NCBI GenBank assembly: GCA_960531495.1
Contig: OY482866.1
Location: 3,091,201-3,155,200 of the forward strand
Length of the DNA: 64,000 bases
From: Zeus faber
Taxonomy: Eukaryota; Chordata; Actinopteri; Zeiformes; Zeidae
Direction of reading: 5' to 3'
Part shown: piece by piece, positions 40,901-53,025 of the stretch
How positions within the stretch are numbered: the first letter of the stretch is position 1
How the letters are laid out: the number at the start of each line of letters is the position of its first letter
Program-made: the position numbers and the translations under genes
The notes under the pieces: model-generated
Database searches by the model: none
What the model was told of the DNA's origin: nothing
The model's input: only the letters and a program-made list of their open reading frames with translations

Positions 40901-43900
40901 CAGGAGCAAGGCTAGTTTATTCTTCCTGCAATCTTGCATTGAGCTTTGAATGTCGCTATCTCAGAAGCTGTGTTTCTTTTTGTTCTGGATGGAAAATCTC
41001 CAAATTTCTGCAAACTAAAGGTTTGTCCTTTCTGCTCACCGCATCCCAACTGCTCCCTCCAGTTTGCCAGTTTGCCTCCCTCTTCCTGGCATGCCACTGC
41101 ATACACATCATAGCTGGCGCAGCGCAATGTCTCATCGCCGTCCTCCGCACACAGGTCGTAAATGCAGTCACTGGCCAAGAGAAAACATAAACTCATACAA
41201 ATGCAACTTCTAACTGCAATGGCAATCTTACATAACCATCATCAATCATCTCCAATGACCCACAGAGAGCTATATCACATACATGCATACATACATACAC
41301 ATAGTGGCACTACTCACTCCTGGTAGGTCTTGGGTGGCATTGTGGCATGACAAGCTGCGAAGGGCCCCATGGGGTCAGACAGCGCTCCACACTTCTTGGT
41401 GCTGCCGTAGTCATCAAGCTGAGACAGGGAGCAGTCTGGCGTCTCGAAGCCAGTGTCTGGGTTGGTCTCCACCTCACGCCTGTAAAAAAAAGGCGGGGAA
41501 CGTTGAAGTGTGTGTGTGGGCGGTACTGAACTATTCTACTGAAGTTTAACTGCTGTTTAACATAAAGTACATGACAGCAATAGGGTTACGATGTTGTTAA
41601 TTTAAAAACACTAAGGACTTGAGTTTCAGGGGTCAGCAGGACGCGGGCGGGTTGGCATGGGGATGTGGTTTGCCATGAGGGGGCCACCCGGTGGGCCCCC
41701 TGTCAGTGTTCAGGTCCTAGTGGCTTGCCCCTGGTGCTGGGTGGTTTTCAGCCTGCTGCTCATTGGCTTCTCTGTGGGCTCAGAGTGTTCTTGCAGCTGT
41801 GGGTGGCTGTGAAGCCTTTTCTGCTGCCTGGAGTCACTACGATATATTTCTGACCTCATACATCAGAACAAATTGGGACCAATCCCATGCGTTCATGGGT
41901 GGACACATGACACACACACATGCACCCACACACTGCCAGCATCTGCTTCACACACTCCCCTGAACATCCACCTGATTACGTCCTTCTCCTTTATGGTTAT
42001 AGTTATCACAGGAAGAGGCCACCTGATGTAATTGCTGTTTCAATTTTCATTGACCTAGTTATGTTTTGTCAAACACATGCTGTCCTCTGACTATATTTTT
42101 ATGTTAATGTTTTGTCCAGTACATGTTGTTTCTATGTTTACAGTATTTCTTTCACTTGTGGTGAACTATTGTCATTAAAAAACATGATAAGATCCTTCTC
42201 CGAAGAGGGGGATTGGAGGCGGTCATGCATATAATAGAAATGCTGTGCTTTTGTCATCCCATACAGTAGGTTATCCAAAGGACAGAGCTATTGTAAGGGG
42301 ATTAATAAAGAGGTTGAGAATTTCCCTTGCAGATTAACTCTGTCTTGGATGCATGGCATACAAATACCCTGTGTTGTATTCTCAGCCTAGTGACAGCACA
42401 GGTTTAAAATAAATAAAGAAATACAGTGCAAGTCAAGAGGGGGCACAAAGTATACATTTAAAATGAAATAAAAGCACAAATAAAATATGTATCTCGCGGA
42501 TGCGAAAGGTATCGCGAGTGTTGTATAAGCGCTGTATGCCATGCTGTGGGCAGCCGAGTTGATGCATCTCACCTGTGGACATGGACAGTGTAAGGCAGCG
42601 CTCTGGTGGGCTGCCCTTCTGATTGCCTGTCGCTGACCCTCCAACTGTTTCCAAACTCATTCAAGTTCCTGGTCACTGTGCCGTCCGGCTTCATGTACTC
42701 ATTCCTGCTGATGCCGTCATAGTTTCCACATAAGCCCCTGATGGAGTTCTTGTATGTGGCGGGCAATACGATCTCTGATGTGGGGAAGTTGAGAGCATTT
42801 CGATGTTTTGTTGGTTTATATATATATATATATATTTATTATTAATATATATATTTTTTTTTTCTTAGAAATAGCAAGAGAGAAAAAGTTGGTACACTCT
42901 GATGCTCCTACTTTACTAGGTGTTGAGTTCCATGTTCCAGACTGCTTTAATGGAAAAGGTGGATTTTCTCCTTCCATGTGACTCATTGCAAACAGTGTTT
43001 GGGGGGGGGCTTTTCAAGTAATTCTCTACATTGCTATCTGATAATTCACACAGAGTCGATTATAATTTGTAGTGGAAAAATCAGAGTTCTGTGGGTTGTT
43101 TTTTTTATAATTCCATATTATAACATGAAGAGGCATTACACGTAAATGAAACAACATAATGAACGTCAGCGGCGGTCGCGCTCTCTTTCCTGGTCACTGA
43201 CCTCCATAACTTTTTCCGTCAAAGCGCACGGTGAGGCCAAAGTCGGTGGTGAGCTGGACCTGCCTGGAGTTCATGGTGATGGTCAGACCGCCGATGGGGT
43301 TCAGAGGGGGTGCCACGCGTTCTCCGTTTACCTGGAGAACAGGGGCAACAATAGGGCGAGACGTCATAATGAGATTTAACCAAAGTCACTTTGAGAGTCA
43401 GCTCACTCCAGCGGCCATCTCGTTTAATGCAGTAAGTTTGAGGTTAAAACGACCATATATCAAAGGTATCTTCAGATTTCAGAAACTGATGGAGTGCCCC
43501 TTCTCTAGAAAAATAGCTGAAGATAAAGTACCAGAAAATACTAAAGAGTGATTTTTTTTTTTACAAGAGCAAGTAATTAGAACTACTCCTGCTATTGGAA
43601 TTTTATAGATTTTTGGGGAGTATTTTACCTTGTTGGGAATTTTATTAATCTATATTTAGCAAATAGTCATTCAATATTCATAAAATTAGATCACTGCAAA
43701 GTTATCAGTTTATGCTTGAAAACTTGGTTAAATATCACCTCATCGCTACTTGTCTGACACTGGCTCAAAAAGTCAGACCGGGACTAAGTCAACATGATAT
43801 TGACAGTCCGTCTTCAGGGTGAATTTCAAAGTTTTGCAAAATCTCTACAGTACAGAGAAATGAAATAAAGTTAAAAATATATTATACAAATTCAGAAACA

Positions 43901-44016
43901 TTTACAAAAATAAGAACATTTTTGGTCAAGTGTGCAGAGTTAACTGAAGTGAAAGTGCATTGTTGTGCATGTTCATGTACATTTCTAAACATACTCGATG
44001 TAATGCTTATTACATA

Positions 44017-44056
<40 letters not shown>

Positions 44057-47000
44057 CCTTAAAGATTCGGTGTGTAGAATTTCTGAACAGACTTAGTAGA
44101 AATGGAATATAATAGGGGTGCAACAGATCACAAAACCCACAGTTGTGATCGCGTTACGGTTTTGAGTCACGAATCTGATTATTTTTCGATTATCAAAAAA
44201 AAAAAAGCGGGGGGGACAAATATAACTTTGCTTTCCATTTATTCTATAAAACACTTAAAGCAAGGAATGTTTGACTATGGTCTTAAATGAAAACAACATC
44301 CAAGATGTCCAATGTTTGAATGAAATCTTAAAATATATAAATTATTCAATACTCAATTGTTAAATTAAAGTGCAGTATGAGGCACGCATGATACATTTTT
44401 CCTTTAAACATGGTAGTGAATGAAAAAATGATTATATAGATTAATGATTATATAGCTGAATATAATTCCACTAAGTAACCAGTATCATGTTCTTACATTT
44501 ATAACAAACAAAGTTTTATGTAAATTGGTTCAGAATTAAGCAAGTTGCAGTGGATTTTGTAGAGAAGTCTGCAGCTCACAATACATCGTATTTGTTTACT
44601 AGCAAGCAGACGCATAGCAGTGACATTTGCTTCACGGTATGTCGTAAAGTAGCAGCAACATAGTGCGACGTACAGTAAAACAATCATTGCGCTTCAGAGT
44701 AAAACATAGCACACGTCTGTCTTGTCTATCTTCTTTTCACTGCAACTCTGTGTCGAGATTTATGTAAATATTACTTTAAAAAGAACAGCAGCAATAAAAC
44801 TGTGTTTGACTATGATTCAATTTTGCAATTGATCCACGGTTCACATGCATGCCAAACCATGGGGGGTGTACAGATCACAGATCATCCATGTTCCATTACA
44901 CCACTAGAATATAATATTCATAAGTATGTTTTAATTATGTATAATCCCATGAAAATGAAAATCGTGTTTTGGTTACCTTAGAATGAGCCATTTTTATCGA
45001 CATGGGTGCGGGCACGGTTTGCGGAGGCCGCCAAATTGCACCATCATTTTTTCTTCTACGGAAGCCCAGAACAGACAAACCAAACACTGGCTCTAGAGGG
45101 GCCCTTCACGTTTTCCATGGCCACCGTCTCTTCCATGGAGGCTGCCATGTTGCACCACCATTGGGAGGAGTATTCAGTTGGTTGCGATCTGTAACCTCTA
45201 GGCTAGATGGCCCAAAATTCTACACACACACTTTGAACATCTGTGTCACTAAATTTGCAAGTGCTTTAACACTGCTTTTATTTCAAACTCTTCCTTGAGT
45301 AATAATAAATTCATGAATTAGTTAATTAATTTGAAAGCCTTCCCCTTGTCATTAGGTACATTGAGTATGCAAACGTACTTCATACTCTTTCCAGCTGTGT
45401 ACATCACAAATACATTGTAGTCATAAAAAATAAATTAAACTTAGTAAACAGAAAATGAGTCTTTTTGAAAAAACAACCATGTCAAAAAACAGCAGAGGTG
45501 AAATTTACAGGTTGGGAAAGTAAAACAGACAAATAAAAGTTGGAGAACAAAAAACAATACAAAAAAATAAAAAACAACGCGTCAACTCACCAGCACGGTC
45601 TTCCGTTGCAGGAAGCGCACATTGACGCCATAAACGTCGACATACATCTCATCCAGGAAGGACACCCTCCGGTTCCCGCCACGCCTGATGTTCTTCCCAC
45701 GGACCAGCAGGGGAGGCAGGGGGTCTGGCAGGGCGTGGCCCTGGGTCAGGACATACGTGTACGGGCCCTGGAAGTGGTGAGTGAAACCATCGAACGTGCG
45801 GTAGTGGGGGTCACCAGAGACCCTGCACTTGTCGAATCCTAGCAAAGGGGATGGGAGGGTAGGTAGCAGAGGATTATGTGACCCATGAGTATGAACATGG
45901 ACACACTTAGGATGCCATGAATCTAAACAACAGATTTTTATTTTGCATTTGATATAGATTGACTGGTTTTCAAAATTCTGCGTTCAACATTATTCACCTC
46001 CACCACCTCTAATGCAGTTTTCAGCTATAAAGACAAGGAAGTTTGGACTGACTGGTGGGTTTGCAGTAGATGTCTCCATATTTGTCCAGAGCACACACAG
46101 AGTTGGAATTGCAGGCGTGGTCCTTGCAGGTGATTTTCCCACCAAGGTTACAGGTACATTGGTCCGCACACTTATCAGTCAACCAGGAGTCTCCTACCTG
46201 GAACCCACACACACACACAGTGTCAGTTCCAGTACAACTTCACAGCAGGTATCATCTGATAACGATAACTACTGTTTAAATTAATTGTTGGTATACTTTA
46301 TTAATCCCTCTGGTGGAAATGAGTTCTCTGCATTTACCCATTCTAGTCTCTGACTTATCGAGGAGCCCGGGAAGCGGTTATGGGTTGGGGCTTTGTGGAG
46401 TCCGACTTAAACAAGTTGTTCAATAAGTCAAGCCTATACTGGCATGCCACATTAAACAGTCATTTCAACCTCCTTCCATCAGGGAGTCAATTCAGGGTAC
46501 AAAAACTCCAATGCATCAGAAGCAGAAATTCCTTCATTCCTAACGCCATTAATCCGTTGCACATCTGTTGTTGCACTTGAACATAATGTTGGCTGAGTGT
46601 ATGTGAAGTTTGTTTTGTATTGTGTGAGAGAAAAATGCAGATGTCTAATTCTTTGAATGATGTTTTACGTGTTCTATATGGTACAATAGCCTTTTTTGTA
46701 TGTTACGTAGCTTTTAAAAGACATTGCCTTGGGGTTTTAATGAGTCTCTCAGAGTTTATATGAAGAGAATGTTCTTTACAATAATGCCTACTGTAGTATA
46801 AAGACCAGATCACATTCCATCTTCACTCAACCTTGTTTGAAGATAAGGATAACCCCAGGGGGCTTGACAGAGCATTGTGGTTTTGTTTATGGCACAGTAA
46901 GATTGTTTCTGTGACTGGAGTTTGACTTTTAAATCAATGTATGAGGGTAACACCCAGGGATATGATTGAGGGGCCATAATCTTGTAAATGGCACCTGACC

Positions 47001-50000
47001 AATGACGCAACCTTTTATCGGTATAAAGCCCTCTTCGTCAGAACCAGGAGCAGACTGATCAGAACACTGCTTTGAAGCATGATTATATCATTATCTTTAT
47101 TCTGCAGAATAAATATCTTTAATATTCTCAGTTTTGTTTTTCTGTAGCGCAGATTAACCTTACCAAACACGCAGGGAGAATTTCTCCAACAATCGTATGG
47201 CTGTTAGATTAAGTGTTTTTTGTGCCATTTTAACTTTTGTAAAGCTGCTTGCAAGGCAAAAATCCATTCTGGAACAACAAAATGATGGAATTGAATTTTC
47301 TTGCTTATGGACACTTCAGCATACTACCAGGAGGAGCTGAGGATCAAACCAGCAATCTTCCGAATATTAGACGGCCCGCTCTACCTCCTGAGTCTACCTC
47401 CTGTGCTACCTTATCGCTAACAGATGAAAGAAGGTATTTAGCCCTAAAGAACAATTTACTTTGACTTTACTTTGATCACAGAACCGCATGGTGCATTACA
47501 AGAACTTGCAGAAATTGCTGATCGCTTCTCCACTCACGTCATGGTACTCGGCGTCTACATCACTGCAGCCACACTTGGCCAGGGCCACGCATTTCCTGTC
47601 ACTGAGCACGAAACCGGCGTCACACTGGCAGCCCTCCACGCAGGCAGTGGGCGGCAGGTGGCAGAAGATGGGGAACAGGTCGGAGCAGGTGGGCGGGCAG
47701 GGGGCAGTGCAGTTCGAATAGTGGCTGTTAGAAGGGCAGGGCAGGGCTGGATGGAAGGAAGGAAGGACGGTTGGAAGGAGGGAAGTAGGAGTAAGTGTGT
47801 GTCCCCTACAAAACATGTGAAACCTACATGATACCACATGTGAAATGCATATGACAAAATGTCGTGTTGAGAAATGTGCTGCTCTGCGGCAGATTTTCAC
47901 TGTGCTTAAACGGAGTCTACGTTTAAACCTTGTAAAAACATGTTTAATCTCTGGCAAGTGGGAACCTCACAATATAGTCACACCTGTCTTCAACTTTACA
48001 ACTTCCTGTTTGTAGTCTCTAGATTTGCAGAAGAGCAAAAGAGACAAACACTGAAAATTTTTATCTTATCTTAATATATAAACATTGTCTTACAATAATA
48101 TTGTGAGCTTTCTGTTTTTGAAAAGGAGTTTTAACATGTTTTTTTAAGGATAAAGTACAGGGAGAAGCTACTGCAAAGCAATAGGTTTCAAAATCGTTCA
48201 GCGAGGTTGCACAGTTATCGTAAATAATGGGAACAAGCCAAGGCCTGAGTAGAAAAATGGCATACATATACTCTCTCCTATTTGGAATGACTGCATATTA
48301 AAATAATATAGTGAAGCCTAGATAGCTTAATTTACTGTATCTATCAACATTTATTACCTCAAAGTTATCACCTGTAATTTCCTTTGATTTAATTTAGATT
48401 GAAATTAGCTTTTATATTTGGCTGGACTTACGGCAAAAGGTGTTGTTCCTCCAGCTAATGGTGACTCCAGAGCTCTGACAGGCCTGGGCATACGCCTCCA
48501 CATTATCACAAAGTGTTGACTGCATGCCATTGTACTCGCACATGTCGTAGATGCAGTTGCCAAGGAAGGCCTCCGAGGGCAATATAGAGTGGCAGGGCTT
48601 GAAGAGGTCCGAGAGAATGACAGAGGCGCATTGGGCCTCGTACTGTGTCTCCTCCTCGGCTGTGCAGTTCGGGTGGATGTCTGGACGCCTGTCCGGTTGA
48701 CAACTGCAGTACAAATATTGGATTGTTTTGGTTGGAGTTACAGCAAAATTTTGCTCAAAACTAGCTACTTGTAACCCCCAGGAGTTTTTGGATTGGTGCT
48801 TGGAATCATGGTTTTCTAATCCTCCTCATGGGATCCCCAAAATGTGTCTTCAACTTGGGGCCCCCTCTCTGAAAACACTAGCAATTTCAAACATATACAA
48901 AATGATGTGATGTTTTCAAATTATGTAATGAATAAATAAATAAAACCAGCATTTCTGAATTTATTAGTTACATAGACCCTATTTTAACTGATAAACACAT
49001 GCCTTTCTGGCATGTATATTTATGAATCAAATATGCTTTTTTTATGTCCTCCTCTCATGGAGGGGGTTAAGTGACATGACATCATAATAGCAGATGCTAA
49101 TACATTTATATGCATTTTTTAATGCATATGAATGCAAGCCTCACATTCACTCATTCACACACAGTCCGCATGCAAGGAGACGACCAGCTCGTCGGGAGGG
49201 CTTATTCCTCATCCAACTCTAGTGAACACATTAATTCGGCGTGTCAGCTATGCACGTAGATCGGTTTCACTCGTTTTCCAGCAACCTTCTGAAAGTTCAA
49301 GAGAATACATTTGTGTATGGAAAAAGGCAAAGATATAGAATCCATGTTCTTGTCTGCAATTGAAGCAGTAGACAGATCTATAATGGCAGTAAGGTATCCC
49401 ACTGACCCTGGATCATTGTCTCCTTCTGATTTCCAGCTGTTGCCCAGCTCGATCATATCCTTAGCTGGCTTCTTGTTGGGCATTAGGTTATCGTCAGAGG
49501 AGTTGTGGTTGTAGTTCCCACACATACCGCAAACCTGGAGCAAAGAGTAGACCAGAAGGGGGTTGTTACATCTTGGCTAATCAACTATCTATATCATCAA
49601 AAAGGGGAGGAAAATTAAAGTACAACCAGCTACAACCAGCAAACAAGGTCGATACAATTTTTAAATAAAATCTTACAGTTTACATTTCACTGCATATATG
49701 TATGGAAGTATGTATATGTATGTGACAAATAAAAAATCTTGAATCTTGAATCTTGAATCTTTACGGCAAAGCTTTATCACTCAAATCACCACTTTGTGAG
49801 TCTTCCGTCAAGGCAAAGGTTGAGGTCTTTACCTCGGTCTTCAGATCTTTAAATATGAGCTTCTTAAATATCTTTGCGCCACAAAGAACAGCTAAGAACA
49901 CCAACTGGTTACTACACCTGAAGCGCCCTCGGAAAATATAAAGTCACGGATTTTTCAGGGGCTATTCGACCTTGTTACATGTCAACGATTTACACTTAAA

Positions 50001-52983
50001 ACTCAGACCAGAAACTTTTGGATTGCAGGTACCTTGTTGAAGTATTCCCCAGGAATCGTGATCTCCAGATGGTGAACTCCATCAAATTTGACCTGAAGTC
50101 CCAAGTCTGTGTCCAGCAGACTGTAGACGCCGCTGGTCAACACCCTGGCTCCACTGACAATAGACAGTGGGGTTCGTACACGACGTCCGTTCAGCTAAAG
50201 AACAGCGACGGCAGAGGTGATGAGAATTACAGAGGTTGGAATAAAAGTTGGAGAAAGTGGAGAGCATACAGTATACTGTAAGTGAATTATCTCAGTCTCA
50301 TAAGACGGTCTCGAAAATAAAGACAGACAAAAAAAATTTATTACAGCCTGACGTTGTTTTTTTAAGTTAATTATTTCATTTCAAAGAAATCCCACTGAGC
50401 AATTTTTTTTAGGAGATTGTCAAATCCATGTTTTCTCACCGCCAACGAAATAACAAATCCTAGGCCGGTCAAACAAATAGAAACAATCTATTGGTAATTT
50501 GCAAATTTGGATGTCTTTATTCTCTTTTAAGCATAGTTACAGTAGTCTGACCCTCATCTAGATCCATCTGTCTATCTATCTATTTCTTCCCACTCACCAA
50601 TACTCTGCGGCTCTTCTGCAGGGTGACAACCACGTCATTGGGCAGGTAGATGGTGACTGAGTGGACGTAGGAGGCCTCGGGCTGACCACGCTCCTCATTT
50701 TTAGCCACTATCCTGAAGGGTGTCACCTTTGTGGTGTTACACACCTGGCAGATGTGGAAGAGTGGAAGAAGGTACACAAGAAACATCAGAATGGGATAAA
50801 AAAAAAAAATCTGTCACACTAGCATTTCAGTTTCAGTACTGCCGAAAAGAAACAGCCAAAAGATTGCATTGTTGAAAATGGGTGGATGGGTGGATGGATA
50901 GGGAAAACGTAAAGCTCATTCCATACCTCCACTAAAGTGTAAGTGCACGTGCCCATGTAGGTGTGCATGATGCCGTCGAAGGTGTAGTAGTGAGGGTCCC
51001 CAGCCACGTGGCAAACTCCCTTACCTTACAGTGAAGAGTGGAGAAGGAAAAAAAGACATACGTTCCAAAAACAGGTGAATCAATATGTAAATATAAAGAC
51101 AATGAAAATATATAAGGAAAAGATAAACTACATTCTATGCAATACTTAAAGCATACATGCAACTGTAAATGCATATATGTAACTGCCGTTATTTTCACCT
51201 GCTTTTCCATATGCAGCGATTAACAGCAGATTTTTTTTCTAGTTTCAAGAGACCTTATCTCAATTTATTTTCAAACCTGTGAGGGGGCTGCACTCACTCC
51301 CTCATACATTGGGTGAGCAGCCGTGTGCTTAAGTTTAATATTTCCATAAGTTTATCAGATAATGTTATTTGATTTTTTATTTTTTTTTGTTATAGTCTCT
51401 AGTTTCTTAATTTCCTAATCATTGTTTCCTCTGAGGTCCACAACCTGGCTGAGACGAGAACGAGGCCATATGAACGCCTCATACTAAGGATAAAACGAGG
51501 GGGGGGGGCAGAGGGTTGCTCTTTCGTTGTTCCTTTATTTTATTTTTCCCACCAGGCAATACTCTGATTAGCTCTAGCCTGTTGTTGTATACACCGCGTT
51601 CCAAATTATTATGCAAATTGGATTTAAGTGTCATAAACATTACATTTTTTGTTTTTCAATGAAACTCATGAATGGTATTGTGTCTCAGGGCTCTTTGGAT
51701 CACCTCCAGAGGCTTGCAGTTGTGCATAAACCTACTCTTGGGCCACCCCTAACCAATGCTCACAAGCAGAAACGGTTGCAGTGGGCCCAGAAATACATGA
51801 CGACTAATTTTCATTAAATTTTTTTTAATTAACAGTCTTGTTTACTGATGAATGCCATGCAACCCTGGATGGTCCAGATGGATGGAGTAGTGGATGGTTG
51901 GTGGATGGCCACCATGTCCCAACAAGGCTGCGACGTCAGCAAGGAGGTGGCGGAGTCATGTTTTGGGCCGGAATCATGGGGAGAGAGCCTTAGGCCCCTT
52001 TAGGGTCCCTGAAGGTGTGAAAAGGACCTCGGCAAAGTATATAAAGTTTCTGACTGACCACTTTCTTCCATGGTACAAAAAGAAGAACTGTGCCTTCCGT
52101 AGCAAAATCATCTCATGCATGACAATGTCATGCTGCAAAGAATACCTCTGTGTCATTGGCTGCTATGGGCATAAAAGGAGAGAAACTCATGGTGTGGCCC
52201 CCATCCTCCCCTGACCTCAACCCTATTGAGAACCTTTGGAGCATCCTCAAACAAAAGATCTATGAGGGTGGAAGGCAGTTCGCATCAAAGCAGCAGCTCT
52301 GGGAGGCTATTCTGACATCCTGCAAAGAAATTCAAGCAGAAACTCTCCAAAAACTCACAAGTTCAATGGATGCAAGAATTGTGAAGGTGATATCAAAGAA
52401 GGGCTCCTATGTTAACATGTCACTTGGCCTGTTAAGATGTTTTTGACTGAAATAGCTTTTGATTTCAGTAAATATGCTAATGCTGCAAATTCAGCAAATG
52501 ACCATTTTCAGTTCTTTACAACCTATAAAATGTTTTGAAACTCTGTTGTGCTTAATAATTTGGAACAGTGCATTTTGAGTTTTTTATTTTTGAAAAAAAT
52601 ACTGTTATCATTGGGAGGTTTGTTCAATAACATTCGAATTATACCCTAATGTTTGATGACTTGAAAATTATATTGACTGTCATTTGCATCAACTATTTAG
52701 GAAAATCTGAGAAAATATCATTTGCATAATAATTTGGAACGCGGTGTAGTTGCTGTAAATGACAAATGAAGTAACTTGTGGGCACCCATGTGTGTATTAC
52801 CTAGATGGTTAAGCCCTTGGCTATGGCTTATTTACCTGTGGAGTGGCAGTCCAGGACCCCTTCCACCACTTTGCACTCCTGCTTGGGGCTGCACTGCCAG
52901 GGCTCGCAGGTCACATTGTTAAGCCCATTACATTTACAGCGCTCAGAGCAGTCCATCTCTGTGAACCATCTGTCTCCAGCCTT

Positions 52984-53025
<42 letters not shown>

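Larger units (their letters stand above)
43332..45590 (-). other. zan intron between the two VWD exons of the last module
   Basis: Contains an ATA/TAA trinucleotide tract at 44020-44053, the nested MITE pair (separate entries) and AT-rich sequence. No exon is supported. Confidence 0.5.
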
